7,206 nt of DNA from Candidatus Hodarchaeota archaeon (lineage in GTDB: Archaea; Asgardarchaeota; Heimdallarchaeia; Hodarchaeales; Hodarchaeaceae). The notes beneath the pieces are model-generated. The model was given only the letters and a program-made list of their open reading frames with translations, was not told the origin of the DNA and ran no database searches. This document shows, one piece after another, positions 1 through 5,414 of this stretch (position 1 is the first letter of the stretch; every line of letters starts with the position of its first letter). Both the position numbers and the translations under genes were made by a program. The DNA lies in contig JAEOTU010000078.1 in the NCBI GenBank assembly GCA_016839665.1, forward strand, positions 1-7,206, given 5' to 3'.

Positions 1-870
1 AAGCTTGAACAAGACTCCTCAGGAATAGATGAATCACGAGTAAATCATCTACTGACACCTATTACCTTAGATTTTCCACAGTTCTTACAAAGTTTACAAA
101 AGATTCTAGATATCAAAACTTTCAAAACAAGTGATGGCCAGCTAATAACCTTAGATAATCTACATCCCCTGCTTCAACAAAACATTATTGGGCAGGGTTA
201 TCTTTCTATTCCTGAATTTCTAAAGAAATTAAAACTAGATAAATTTACTGATTCAGTTAAACCTGTTATTTTAAATTATATAACACAAGAGTTCAGTGGA
301 AGTACTACACCAGACACTAATTATTTCTTTACTGAAGATTTAATATCTAAGGTCGCTATGGAAGTTGAAGCTCAAACGCGTATCAATTTTAGCGTTTTAG
401 CGTTCAAATTGGAATTAGTCACTGAAATCCTATCAGTCATAGTTAATCAAGTACTTTTTGTTAGAGGATTTACCAATACGATTGGAGAGTTTGTTACTGA
501 AAAAGGAATTAATCAAGAAATCAAAGGAATTCTAGATTACCGACAAGAATTTACTCTCCAAGAGCTTCTGGAGATTCTTGAAATTGCAAAAGATAAGAAA
601 ATTGAAATGATTGTCAGAGATTTAATTTCTGAGGATAGTGATCTATTAATTTCTGATGATAGTGATGTAGTCATTACTCAGAAAGCCGCTCTTAATAAGG
701 TCATTTATTTTATCCAACAACCAACTCAAAGAAAGAAAGAGCTAATCCCTTGGGAAGAAATCCGTCGGGAAACAAACATTTCTAAAATCGATATCAATAC
801 TATTTTAGATTCTTTGATTCAGAATAACCTCCTATCTGGAGAATTACAAGAACAGGGTTATCGACCATAG
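1..870 (+). CDS. Tandem winged-helix protein, 5'-truncated by the window edge; distantly UFL1/DDRGK1-like
   Basis: The reading frame is open from base 1 to the TAG ending at 870 (289 residues visible), so the true start lies left of the window; the ATG at 358 is only an internal methionine. The visible part looks like consecutive winged-helix modules of about 55-60 residues: one at about 64-120 (GYLSIPEFLKKL, then a hairpin ending YFFTEDLI), one at about 122-178, one at about 180-238 (EFTLQELLEIL, hairpin ending VVITQKAA) and a last half-module at 246-289 (PWEEIRRETNISKIDI, then NLLSGELQ). Each has helix, recognition helix and an acidic beta-hairpin leading into a long helix. This rhythm resembles eukaryotic UFL1, the UFM1 E3 ligase scaffold, and its partner DDRGK1, both built of tandem winged helices. 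The likeness is by eye and remembered pattern only; a PCI-type or other winged-helix scaffold is equally possible. No Cys pairs, ATP-binding or catalytic motif is visible. The nuclease gene follows 28 bp later with no obvious promoter of its own, so the two may be cotranscribed. Confidence 0.7.
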   Translation, partial: KLEQDSSGIDESRVNHLLTPITLDFPQFLQSLQKILDIKTFKTSDGQLITLDNLHPLLQQNIIGQGYLSIPEFLKKLKLDKFTDSVKPVILNYITQEFSGSTTPDTNYFFTEDLISKVAMEVEAQTRINFSVLAFKLELVTEILSVIVNQVLFVRGFTNTIGEFVTEKGINQEIKGILDYRQEFTLQELLEILEIAKDKKIEMIVRDLISEDSDLLISDDSDVVITQKAALNKVIYFIQQPTQRKKELIPWEEIRRETNISKIDINTILDSLIQNNLLSGELQEQGYRP

Positions 871-898
871 TTGAGAGTGAGTGTAGGAAACTAAACCA

Positions 899-1606
899 AT
901 GAGTCAATCGCTACGAATAATTGTAGACCACCGAGAACCTCAACAAATTAAAAAGCGATTATTAAAACTTAGCATGAGGATTGATGAACAACAATTAGAT
1001 ATCGCAGATTACATTGTTTCAGACCAAGTTGCATGTGAGCGAAAAACAGGAACAGATTTAATTGCATCATTGACGGATAACCGATTATTTGAGCAAATAG
1101 ATCGATTAATCGAGACATATGAACAACCAATTCTTATATTGGAAGACCTTCCCTCAGCTTTTGATAGAACCGAGTGGAAAAAAAGGAAGAAACACATCTA
1201 CGGCGCGTTAACTTACATTTTTTTGCGACGTCAGGTACCGATAGTTCCAACATCTCGAATGAGTGAAACAGCCATCGTGCTTAATCGTATAGCATCATGG
1301 GTTCAGGAAGATCATGACGATCCAATTATTGCCCGAAAATCACCAAAAAGCAGAAATCCGAGAGATAACCAGCTTTTTTTTCTCCAAGGGCTCCATAAAA
1401 CAGGTCAGAAGAAAGCAGGGATATTACTCGATGCATATAAATCACCAATAAATGTAATGAACGCAATTCTTGATTCGAAAGTACTTTACACAAAAACAGG
1501 AAATCCAAAGGGAATAGAAGGGCCATTAACACAAATCGAGGGATTTGGACCAAAATACTTGATAGAAAATCAAAAGTTGCTGAAAATACAGAAGAAAAAC
1601 TCCTAA
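899..1606 (+). CDS. ERCC4/XPF-family structure-specific endonuclease with C-terminal helix-hairpin-helix pair
   Basis: This is a 235-residue nuclease of the XPF/Hef/Mus81 superfamily, expected to cut branched DNA (flaps, forks) in repair or restart of stalled replication. The ERCC4 core spans about residues 5-135. It has VDHRE (Asp10, Arg12, Glu13), Asp37 in the DIADY segment, the signature ERK (Glu47-Arg48-Lys49) followed by Asp53, and NRLFEQ at 61-66, so the metal-binding active site looks intact. A linker (about 136-157) leads to a helix-hairpin-helix pair, about 162-190 and 210-228, the second carrying EGFGPK. There is no helicase domain, so this is the short form known from crenarchaeal XPF and not the helicase-fused euryarchaeal Hef. 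Crenarchaeal XPF needs PCNA, but I see no clear PIP box at this C-terminus (it ends QKKNS). The first hairpin is degenerate (LHKTG in place of the usual PGIG). The ATG at 899 sits just before the conserved first strand, so the start is credible although the ribosome binding site is weak. Confidence 0.93.
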   Translation: MSQSLRIIVDHREPQQIKKRLLKLSMRIDEQQLDIADYIVSDQVACERKTGTDLIASLTDNRLFEQIDRLIETYEQPILILEDLPSAFDRTEWKKRKKHIYGALTYIFLRRQVPIVPTSRMSETAIVLNRIASWVQEDHDDPIIARKSPKSRNPRDNQLFFLQGLHKTGQKKAGILLDAYKSPINVMNAILDSKVLYTKTGNPKGIEGPLTQIEGFGPKYLIENQKLLKIQKKNS

Positions 1607-1612
1607 TAGAAT
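1560..1612 (-). terminator. Possible T-rich terminator for the convergent small gene
   Basis: Read on the minus strand, the bases just beyond the stop codon at 1621 contain a T5 run and several T4 runs (GAGTTTTTCTTCTGTATTTTC and onward). The stretch lies inside the 3' end of the nuclease gene, as is common between close convergent archaeal genes. There is no hairpin, so the call rests on T-tracts alone. Confidence 0.3.
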
Positions 1613-1650
1613 TTCTCATTTCATTTTCGGTCACTTTTATCTTTTCGAAG
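1607..1650 (+). terminator. Probable T-rich archaeal terminator after the nuclease gene
   Basis: Directly after the nuclease stop codon the plus strand is pyrimidine-rich with several short T runs (TTTCTCATTTCATTTTC, then CTTTTATCTTTTC). This matches the intrinsic archaeal terminator type, which needs T-tracts and no stem-loop. It overlaps the 3' end of the convergent small gene. Confidence 0.35.
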
Positions 1651-1899
1651 ATCATTATCTTGAAAAGAACCAGATAAGAAAGCAGCCCATAAACTAGAAT
1701 CAATCAATTCACAAAGAATACAACCAGGAGGAGAGACTCTTCGACAATAAACCAACCAAGTACAATCAAGCTCACAATAGGGATGTGGAGTAGAAGTTAG
1801 CCTCTCCTTCGCCTTCTGCAATTCACTTAGCAAATAGCTTCGTAAAGAGGGTTCAGCTGAAACAAAGTTCATAGAATAAAGAAATTTGTCGGAACCCAT
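1621..1899 (-). CDS. Small cysteine-rich protein of unknown function (92 aa)
   Basis: I do not recognise this protein. Its first 35 residues include a probable amphipathic helix (EPSLRSYLLSELQKAKERL, 16-34). A compact cysteine cluster follows, with Cys42, Cys46, Cys52, Cys60 and Cys63 plus His39, spaced C-x3-C-x5-C-x7-C-x2-C; this could bind zinc or an iron-sulfur cluster. The tail (81-92) is short and charged. Reasons to believe it: natural AT-ending codon use throughout, a metal-site-like cysteine pattern, no competing gene in the gap, and TATA-like boxes at a suitable distance upstream (nearest centred near 1936, which would give a leader of about 10 nt). Its stop lies 14 bp from the stop of the convergent nuclease gene. 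An in-frame TGA immediately upstream limits the start to the ATG at 1899; Met10 is an alternative. It lies downstream of panB in the same direction, but the promoter suggests a separate unit. No transmembrane segment or signal peptide is evident. Confidence 0.55.
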   Translation of the reverse strand: MGSDKFLYSMNFVSAEPSLRSYLLSELQKAKERLTSTPHPYCELDCTWLVYCRRVSPPGCILCELIDSSLWAAFLSGSFQDNDLRKDKSDRK

Positions 1900-1929
1900 T
1901 CCTGCTCATTTCATATTACCACCCTGATC

Positions 1930-1972
1930 TCCTTATAAACACTTCTATGATCCTTATAAAGAATATATAAGA
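1930..1972 (-). promoter_or_regulatory. TATA-rich promoter region for the small cysteine-rich gene
   Basis: On the minus strand this stretch contains CTTATATATTCTTTATAAGG and, further on, GTTTATAAGG, giving up to three TATA-like boxes between the end of panB and the ATG at 1899. The proximal box, centred near 1936, would place transcription start at about 1910. Which box is used cannot be decided from sequence alone. Confidence 0.45.
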
Positions 1973-2009
1973 GGGAGATCCCCGAAAATGACGAAAATGA
2001 CGAATTCTA

Positions 2010-2807
2010 TCATTCGTAGCTGTAACTTAGATCAGGAAAGATGTTCTCTCGCACTTCCCGATTATATTCTTGCACAGCTTTCAAAATCTGTCCTTTTAAG
2101 TCCAAATATCTTTTAACAAATTTTGCCTTGAAATCAAAATAACCCAACATATCATAAGTAACTAAAACTTGACCATCACAATGAGGCCCTGCGCCAATAC
2201 CAATGGTTGGAACTGATAGTGCTTCTGTGATTTCTTTCGCTACTTTCCAAGGGATAGCTTCTAATACAAGAGAAAATATCCCTGATTCTTCTAGTTGTTT
2301 AGATTCGTCTAAAAGAAATTGAGCAGCTTCCTTAGTTTGTCCCTGTACTTTAAAACCCCCAAATTTATGGAAAGATTGGGGAGTAAGTCCTAGATGACCC
2401 ATAACAGGAATCCCTGCATCCAGAATCTTTTCGACTGCTGCACATCGCTCACTTCCCCCTTCCAATTTTATCGCTTCAGCATTTCCTATTTGGACTAATT
2501 TAATAGCATTACGAACGGCTTCTTCGGCAGATACTTGAAAGGTTCCGAAAGGCAAATCACCAATGACCATTGCTCGCTTCACACCCCGAGCTACAGCCTG
2601 TGTATGACGAATTGAATCCTCTAAAGTAACAGACAAAGTATTTGGATTTCCATGAACTACCATGCCCATTGTATCCCCAACAAGCAACAAATCAGTTCCA
2701 GCTTCATCCAAGATCGAAGCCATAACGAAATCGTATGCTGTAAGCATCGTAATCTTTTCCCCCTTTTTCATCATGTCAAATATATCTAAAACCGTTTTTT
2801 TCTTCAT
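2010..2807 (-). CDS. panB: 3-methyl-2-oxobutanoate hydroxymethyltransferase (ketopantoate hydroxymethyltransferase)
   Basis: This enzyme catalyses the first committed step of pantoate synthesis, transferring a one-carbon unit from a methylene-pterin cofactor to 2-oxoisovalerate to give ketopantoate. The 265-residue sequence is full length for this TIM-barrel family and collinear with it. It carries the metal and substrate residues: Asp45 (LLVGDTMG), Asp84 (GDLPFG), Lys114 and Glu116 (IKLEGG), and Glu183 (LVLEAIP), matching E. coli Asp45, Asp84, Lys112, Glu114 and Glu181. The HLGLTPQ (138-144) and GIGAGPHCDGQVLV (203-216) signatures are also present. The ATG at 2807 is preceded by a strong Shine-Dalgarno, GAGGTGA, at good spacing. 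That site overlaps the TGA stop of PPS, only 9 bp upstream, which suggests translational coupling. It is the last gene of the operon although it acts first in the pathway. Nothing is unusual in the protein itself. Confidence 0.97.
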   Translation of the reverse strand: MKKKTVLDIFDMMKKGEKITMLTAYDFVMASILDEAGTDLLLVGDTMGMVVHGNPNTLSVTLEDSIRHTQAVARGVKRAMVIGDLPFGTFQVSAEEAVRNAIKLVQIGNAEAIKLEGGSERCAAVEKILDAGIPVMGHLGLTPQSFHKFGGFKVQGQTKEAAQFLLDESKQLEESGIFSLVLEAIPWKVAKEITEALSVPTIGIGAGPHCDGQVLVTYDMLGYFDFKAKFVKRYLDLKGQILKAVQEYNREVRENIFPDLSYSYE

Positions 2808-2810
2808 AAT

Positions 2811-2819
2811 TTCACCTCA
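2811..2819 (-). promoter_or_regulatory. Strong ribosome binding site of panB overlapping the PPS stop codon
   Basis: The minus strand reads TTGAGGTGAAATTATG. The GAGGTGA element contains the TGA that ends PPS and fixes the panB start at 2807, so ribosomes finishing PPS sit directly on the panB initiation site. Confidence 0.75.
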
Positions 2820-3593
2820 AATATTTTTATCACTAGCAAGCTCCTCAAGTCGCGACGACATAAATTTCAGGGCTTCCTGCAAGAGTTTTTTGTTGTTTAA
2901 CTGCTTTTTCATAATTTCCAATTCCTTTCTACTCAAATTTTCGAATTTCTCTGCGAATGCAACCATTTCTATAACTGCTCGAATGATATTATTTGTTATA
3001 GAAACCGTTGCTGCAAGTGAGGTTCTTGAAAGTGGATTAAGATCGACTGTGACCACTTGTTTCCCCAGATTTTTCAGTGCCATTGTACGATCACCATCCT
3101 CTAGTGGCACAAATACACAATCAGAAAGTGCAATACCCCGTGAATCAACTATTCTTCTTTGATGAGAAATCTCGGGTATTGATTCTTGCTTCTTAGGATC
3201 AATTCCAAATATTTCTTGAGCTCCTGCTCTTTTCAAAACGCTTTCAATCGCAAGTTCACGTTCATGAGTTCTATAAAAAAGATTGATTTCCAAAGGAGCA
3301 TCTACTATCTGACTTAATTGGACTATTTCTTGAGGGCATAATACCGCTACATTTCCATTTATTGAAATTATCGGATGATTTGCCAGTAATAGTGTAATTA
3401 CAGCTAATTTTTCTTGACGTAAAGCGAACGATGGAGTTGATTCTCCCAATATGTAATCAAATGCTTCACCCCGGCCATGGGCAATCAATCCGGCTTCAGC
3501 AACAATTTTTTGATGCATTCCTTCGATAATCTTCTCCCGAGTGATTAAAGATTCATAACGGGGATGATCCTTTGGAACTTCTAGAGCCATCAT
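2817..3593 (-). CDS. 4-phosphopantoate--beta-alanine ligase (archaeal phosphopantothenate synthetase, PPS)
   Basis: This is the archaea-specific ligase that joins 4-phosphopantoate to beta-alanine with ATP, giving 4'-phosphopantothenate; it replaces bacterial PanC in a rearranged pathway. At 258 residues it is family length and collinear with the characterised Thermococcus enzyme type. Signatures in order are HPRYESL (10-16), HGRGEAFDYILGE (39-51), SINGNVAVL (77-85), EINLFYRTHERE (102-112), VPLEDGDRTMAL (162-173) and DLNPLSRTS (184-192). The C-terminal 50 residues form a charged, helical tail (KELEIMKKQLNNKKLLQEAL), probably coiled or packed at the dimer interface. Its start overlaps the pantoate kinase stop by one base (TAATG). 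Two ATGs stand in tandem (3593 and 3590), so either may be used. Upstream Shine-Dalgarno is weak, consistent with start by coupling to the preceding gene. Adjacency to pantoate kinase matches their consecutive reactions. Confidence 0.96.
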   Translation of the reverse strand: MMALEVPKDHPRYESLITREKIIEGMHQKIVAEAGLIAHGRGEAFDYILGESTPSFALRQEKLAVITLLLANHPIISINGNVAVLCPQEIVQLSQIVDAPLEINLFYRTHERELAIESVLKRAGAQEIFGIDPKKQESIPEISHQRRIVDSRGIALSDCVFVPLEDGDRTMALKNLGKQVVTVDLNPLSRTSLAATVSITNNIIRAVIEMVAFAEKFENLSRKELEIMKKQLNNKKLLQEALKFMSSRLEELASDKNI

Positions 3594-4483
3594 TAATCAC
3601 GTCTTACGATAGTCTTCTGACAAATTATTTCTTTGTTTATTTGGGCCATAGGTACCTTTATCTTGGCTAAGTCAGCATCTTCGCGATAAAAAACGAAAAA
3701 AGCTTCTCCGAGCATGATTTGGGCTCCCACGACAGTGGCAGGTAAACTTTGAACCGATTTCCGTAATTGTGGAGACCAAAGATTTGCTTTCTCAGAGAAA
3801 ATTGCTGAAAGGCGGATGAAATGTTCAAATTGAGGCTTTGAAATCAACTTAGAAATCAATCCCCTTCCAGCATCATTCACTGCTTTCCTTTTCAGGGGAT
3901 TAGACAAAACCTCAAATGTGGAGAGTGGACCAAAATGAATAGTCGCTACTTTCCAACCATTAGTATTGGTAATTGGCATTGTTCTTCCAATACCAGGAGC
4001 ACCTTCTTTCAAACGGAGCTCCAGACCTCCTTGGAAAAGACCGATGACATCACCTAATCCTGATCTAATTAAAACTTCAGCTTTATGGGCCACCTGAAGT
4101 AACTCTATCTCCGATAACCCTAATCCGAAAAAATCATTTAAAGCAAATGCTGTTCCTACCGCGCCCGCAGCAGAAGCACCATAACCAGAGGAAAGGGGAA
4201 TCTCAAAATCATGTGATACTCTTAGATTTGATCTTAGTTGTTGTGGAAGTAGAATCTCAAGTACTCTAGTGGTTATAGCTGCTTCTGTATCTTTCTGCTT
4301 AACTCCATTGAAAAAAATCTCAATTTGGGAACATTTTGATTGATGAATAGTGGTTATTACCCCTCTATTAATACAGAGTCCAGCACCCCTTGACCCTTTT
4401 GTCAATATGTCATTAGATTCATCTTTAATTTCAAAAATTCCAGTTAAATGTGCAGCAACCCAATAAGAAACGTCATCTGTCAC
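3593..4483 (-). CDS. Pantoate kinase (PoK, archaeal GHMP-family kinase)
   Basis: This enzyme phosphorylates pantoate with ATP to 4-phosphopantoate, the archaeal alternative to pantothenate kinase. The 296-residue GHMP kinase has the N-terminal archaeal PoK block (AAHLTGIFEI at 10-19, then TKGSRGAGLCI at 28-38), the phosphate-binding GHMP motif PLSSGYGASAAGA (96-108), a SGLGDVIGLFQGG segment (141-153) with a candidate catalytic Asp145, and a C-terminal VGAQIMLGEAFFVF block (252-265) in the place of GHMP motif 3. The start is a GTG at 4483: GAAGGA on the minus strand stands at good spacing before it, and the nearby ATG at 4476 is out of frame. The gene begins 13 bp after the panE stop and overlaps the PPS start by one base. 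One small oddity is AAH where I remember PGH in related PoK proteins. GHMP kinases are broad, but the block order and the PPS neighbour make PoK by far the best reading. Confidence 0.95.
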   Translation of the reverse strand: MTDDVSYWVAAHLTGIFEIKDESNDILTKGSRGAGLCINRGVITTIHQSKCSQIEIFFNGVKQKDTEAAITTRVLEILLPQQLRSNLRVSHDFEIPLSSGYGASAAGAVGTAFALNDFFGLGLSEIELLQVAHKAEVLIRSGLGDVIGLFQGGLELRLKEGAPGIGRTMPITNTNGWKVATIHFGPLSTFEVLSNPLKRKAVNDAGRGLISKLISKPQFEHFIRLSAIFSEKANLWSPQLRKSVQSLPATVVGAQIMLGEAFFVFYREDADLAKIKVPMAQINKEIICQKTIVRRD

Positions 4484-4496
4484 AAAAATTCCTTCG
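4484..4496 (-). promoter_or_regulatory. Ribosome binding site supporting the GTG start of pantoate kinase
   Basis: Between the panE stop and the PoK start the minus strand reads CGAAGGAATTTTTGTG. The AAGGA core at about six bases from GTG selects 4483 as the start over any later codon. Confidence 0.65.
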
Positions 4497-5414
4497 TTAT
4501 TGTGGATATCTTTCTAAATGCCGAATTAGATCAGCTATAGCTGCGTTGACAGGAGCTTTCAAGCCTAAACGTTTACTTTCCCGTATAATGAACCCGTTGA
4601 TATAATCTATTTCAGTTCTACGTCCTCGTTCAATATCCTGAAGCATACTGCATTTATTGTCCTTAGTTATCTCCAATACTTTAAGAACGAATTTCCGCGT
4701 TTGTGAAAAATCTTCATCAGGTAAATTATGAGCTGCCACTGCTAGTCCTTCTCTTAGGATAGAATCAAAGATCTGGCGAATCGAAGGTTTTCGTAGAATT
4801 TCACCGTTGGGAACGTGTAAAAGTGCTCCTAAAGGACAAATTGCGGCATTAAGAAGCAGTTTTTGCCACATTTTCAGTTGAATATCAGCAGTTTTCTGTG
4901 CGTTAAACCCTGAATTCCTCATAATATCCTGAACTTTTGGCCCATAACCATTTTCATGACCCGCAATAATACCAAAGGATGTTTTGCCAAATGAGACATG
5001 TTTAACGATACCTGGATGAATTAATTCCGCTGCTTCAGTGGTAATAGCACGAAAAATAGGATTGTGAGGAAAATTGATTCGGAAAACTTCTTCATTACCC
5101 ATTCCATTTTGCATAACGAAGATTGGAGCCTCTTCTGTGAGTTTTCCTACCATACTTTTTGCCACAACAGTATTATCATAAGCTTTTGTTGTAACAAAAA
5201 CAGCTTCAGGAGTAATAACATCAGGCTGAAAATCAGTTGCAGCTGGAAAATGAGAGATAAATTCATTCTGATTTTCAATGATACGAAGGCCTTTTCTATT
5301 AATTTCAGCTATATGAGGTTCACGCCCAACAACCGCTATATCAAAACCAGAATAGGCTATTCTGCCAGCAAAAAGAGATCCAATGCTCCCAGCACCAAAT
5401 ACGGTAATATTCAT
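4497..5414 (-). CDS. panE: 2-dehydropantoate 2-reductase (ketopantoate reductase)
   Basis: This enzyme reduces ketopantoate to pantoate with NAD(P)H. The 305-residue protein is full length. An N-terminal Rossmann fold opens with GAGSIG (7-12). Then come the conserved TTKAYDN segment (75-81, Lys77) and MQNG (101-104). The helical catalytic domain contains KMWQKLLLNAA with Lys185 and Asn189, matching the E. coli Lys176 region, and SMLQDIERGRRTEID (256-270), whose Ser256, Asp260 and Glu268 match the substrate-binding serine and catalytic Glu256 region of E. coli. The ATG at 5414 overlaps the coaBC stop by four bases (ATGA), and a Shine-Dalgarno GGAGTGA lies six bases upstream inside coaBC, so the genes are translationally coupled. 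In Thermococcus the archaeal enzyme is the point of CoA feedback inhibition; whether this one is cannot be told from sequence. Confidence 0.96.
   Translation of the reverse strand: MNITVFGAGSIGSLFAGRIAYSGFDIAVVGREPHIAEINRKGLRIIENQNEFISHFPAATDFQPDVITPEAVFVTTKAYDNTVVAKSMVGKLTEEAPIFVMQNGMGNEEVFRINFPHNPIFRAITTEAAELIHPGIVKHVSFGKTSFGIIAGHENGYGPKVQDIMRNSGFNAQKTADIQLKMWQKLLLNAAICPLGALLHVPNGEILRKPSIRQIFDSILREGLAVAAHNLPDEDFSQTRKFVLKVLEITKDNKCSMLQDIERGRRTEIDYINGFIIRESKRLGLKAPVNAAIADLIRHLERYPQ

Noticed and set aside
1..6. HindIII site AAGCTT at the first base, suggesting a cloning boundary
   Set aside because: A six-base site is common in AT-rich DNA and the reading frame runs straight through it; one site is no evidence of a clone end.
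358..870. A 170-residue gene starting at ATG 358
   Set aside because: The same frame is open without a stop from base 1 and its upstream residues continue the winged-helix pattern, so 358 is an internal methionine of a truncated larger gene.
1326..1703. Minus-strand frame of 125 residues across the nuclease 3' end
   Set aside because: It lies mostly antisense to the conserved nuclease gene, is hydrophobic in the manner of reversed AT-rich coding DNA, has no domain I recognise, and conflicts with the better-supported small gene at 1621-1899.
2662..3162. Plus-strand frame of 166 residues
   Set aside because: It is antisense to panB and PPS, both certain genes, and its Ser/Phe/Ile-rich composition is typical of an antisense frame.
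2010..4483. Bacterial-type pantothenate pathway (PanC plus pantothenate kinase)
   Set aside because: The ligase has the archaeal PPS signatures and the kinase is a GHMP enzyme with the pantoate kinase block, so phosphorylation comes before condensation.
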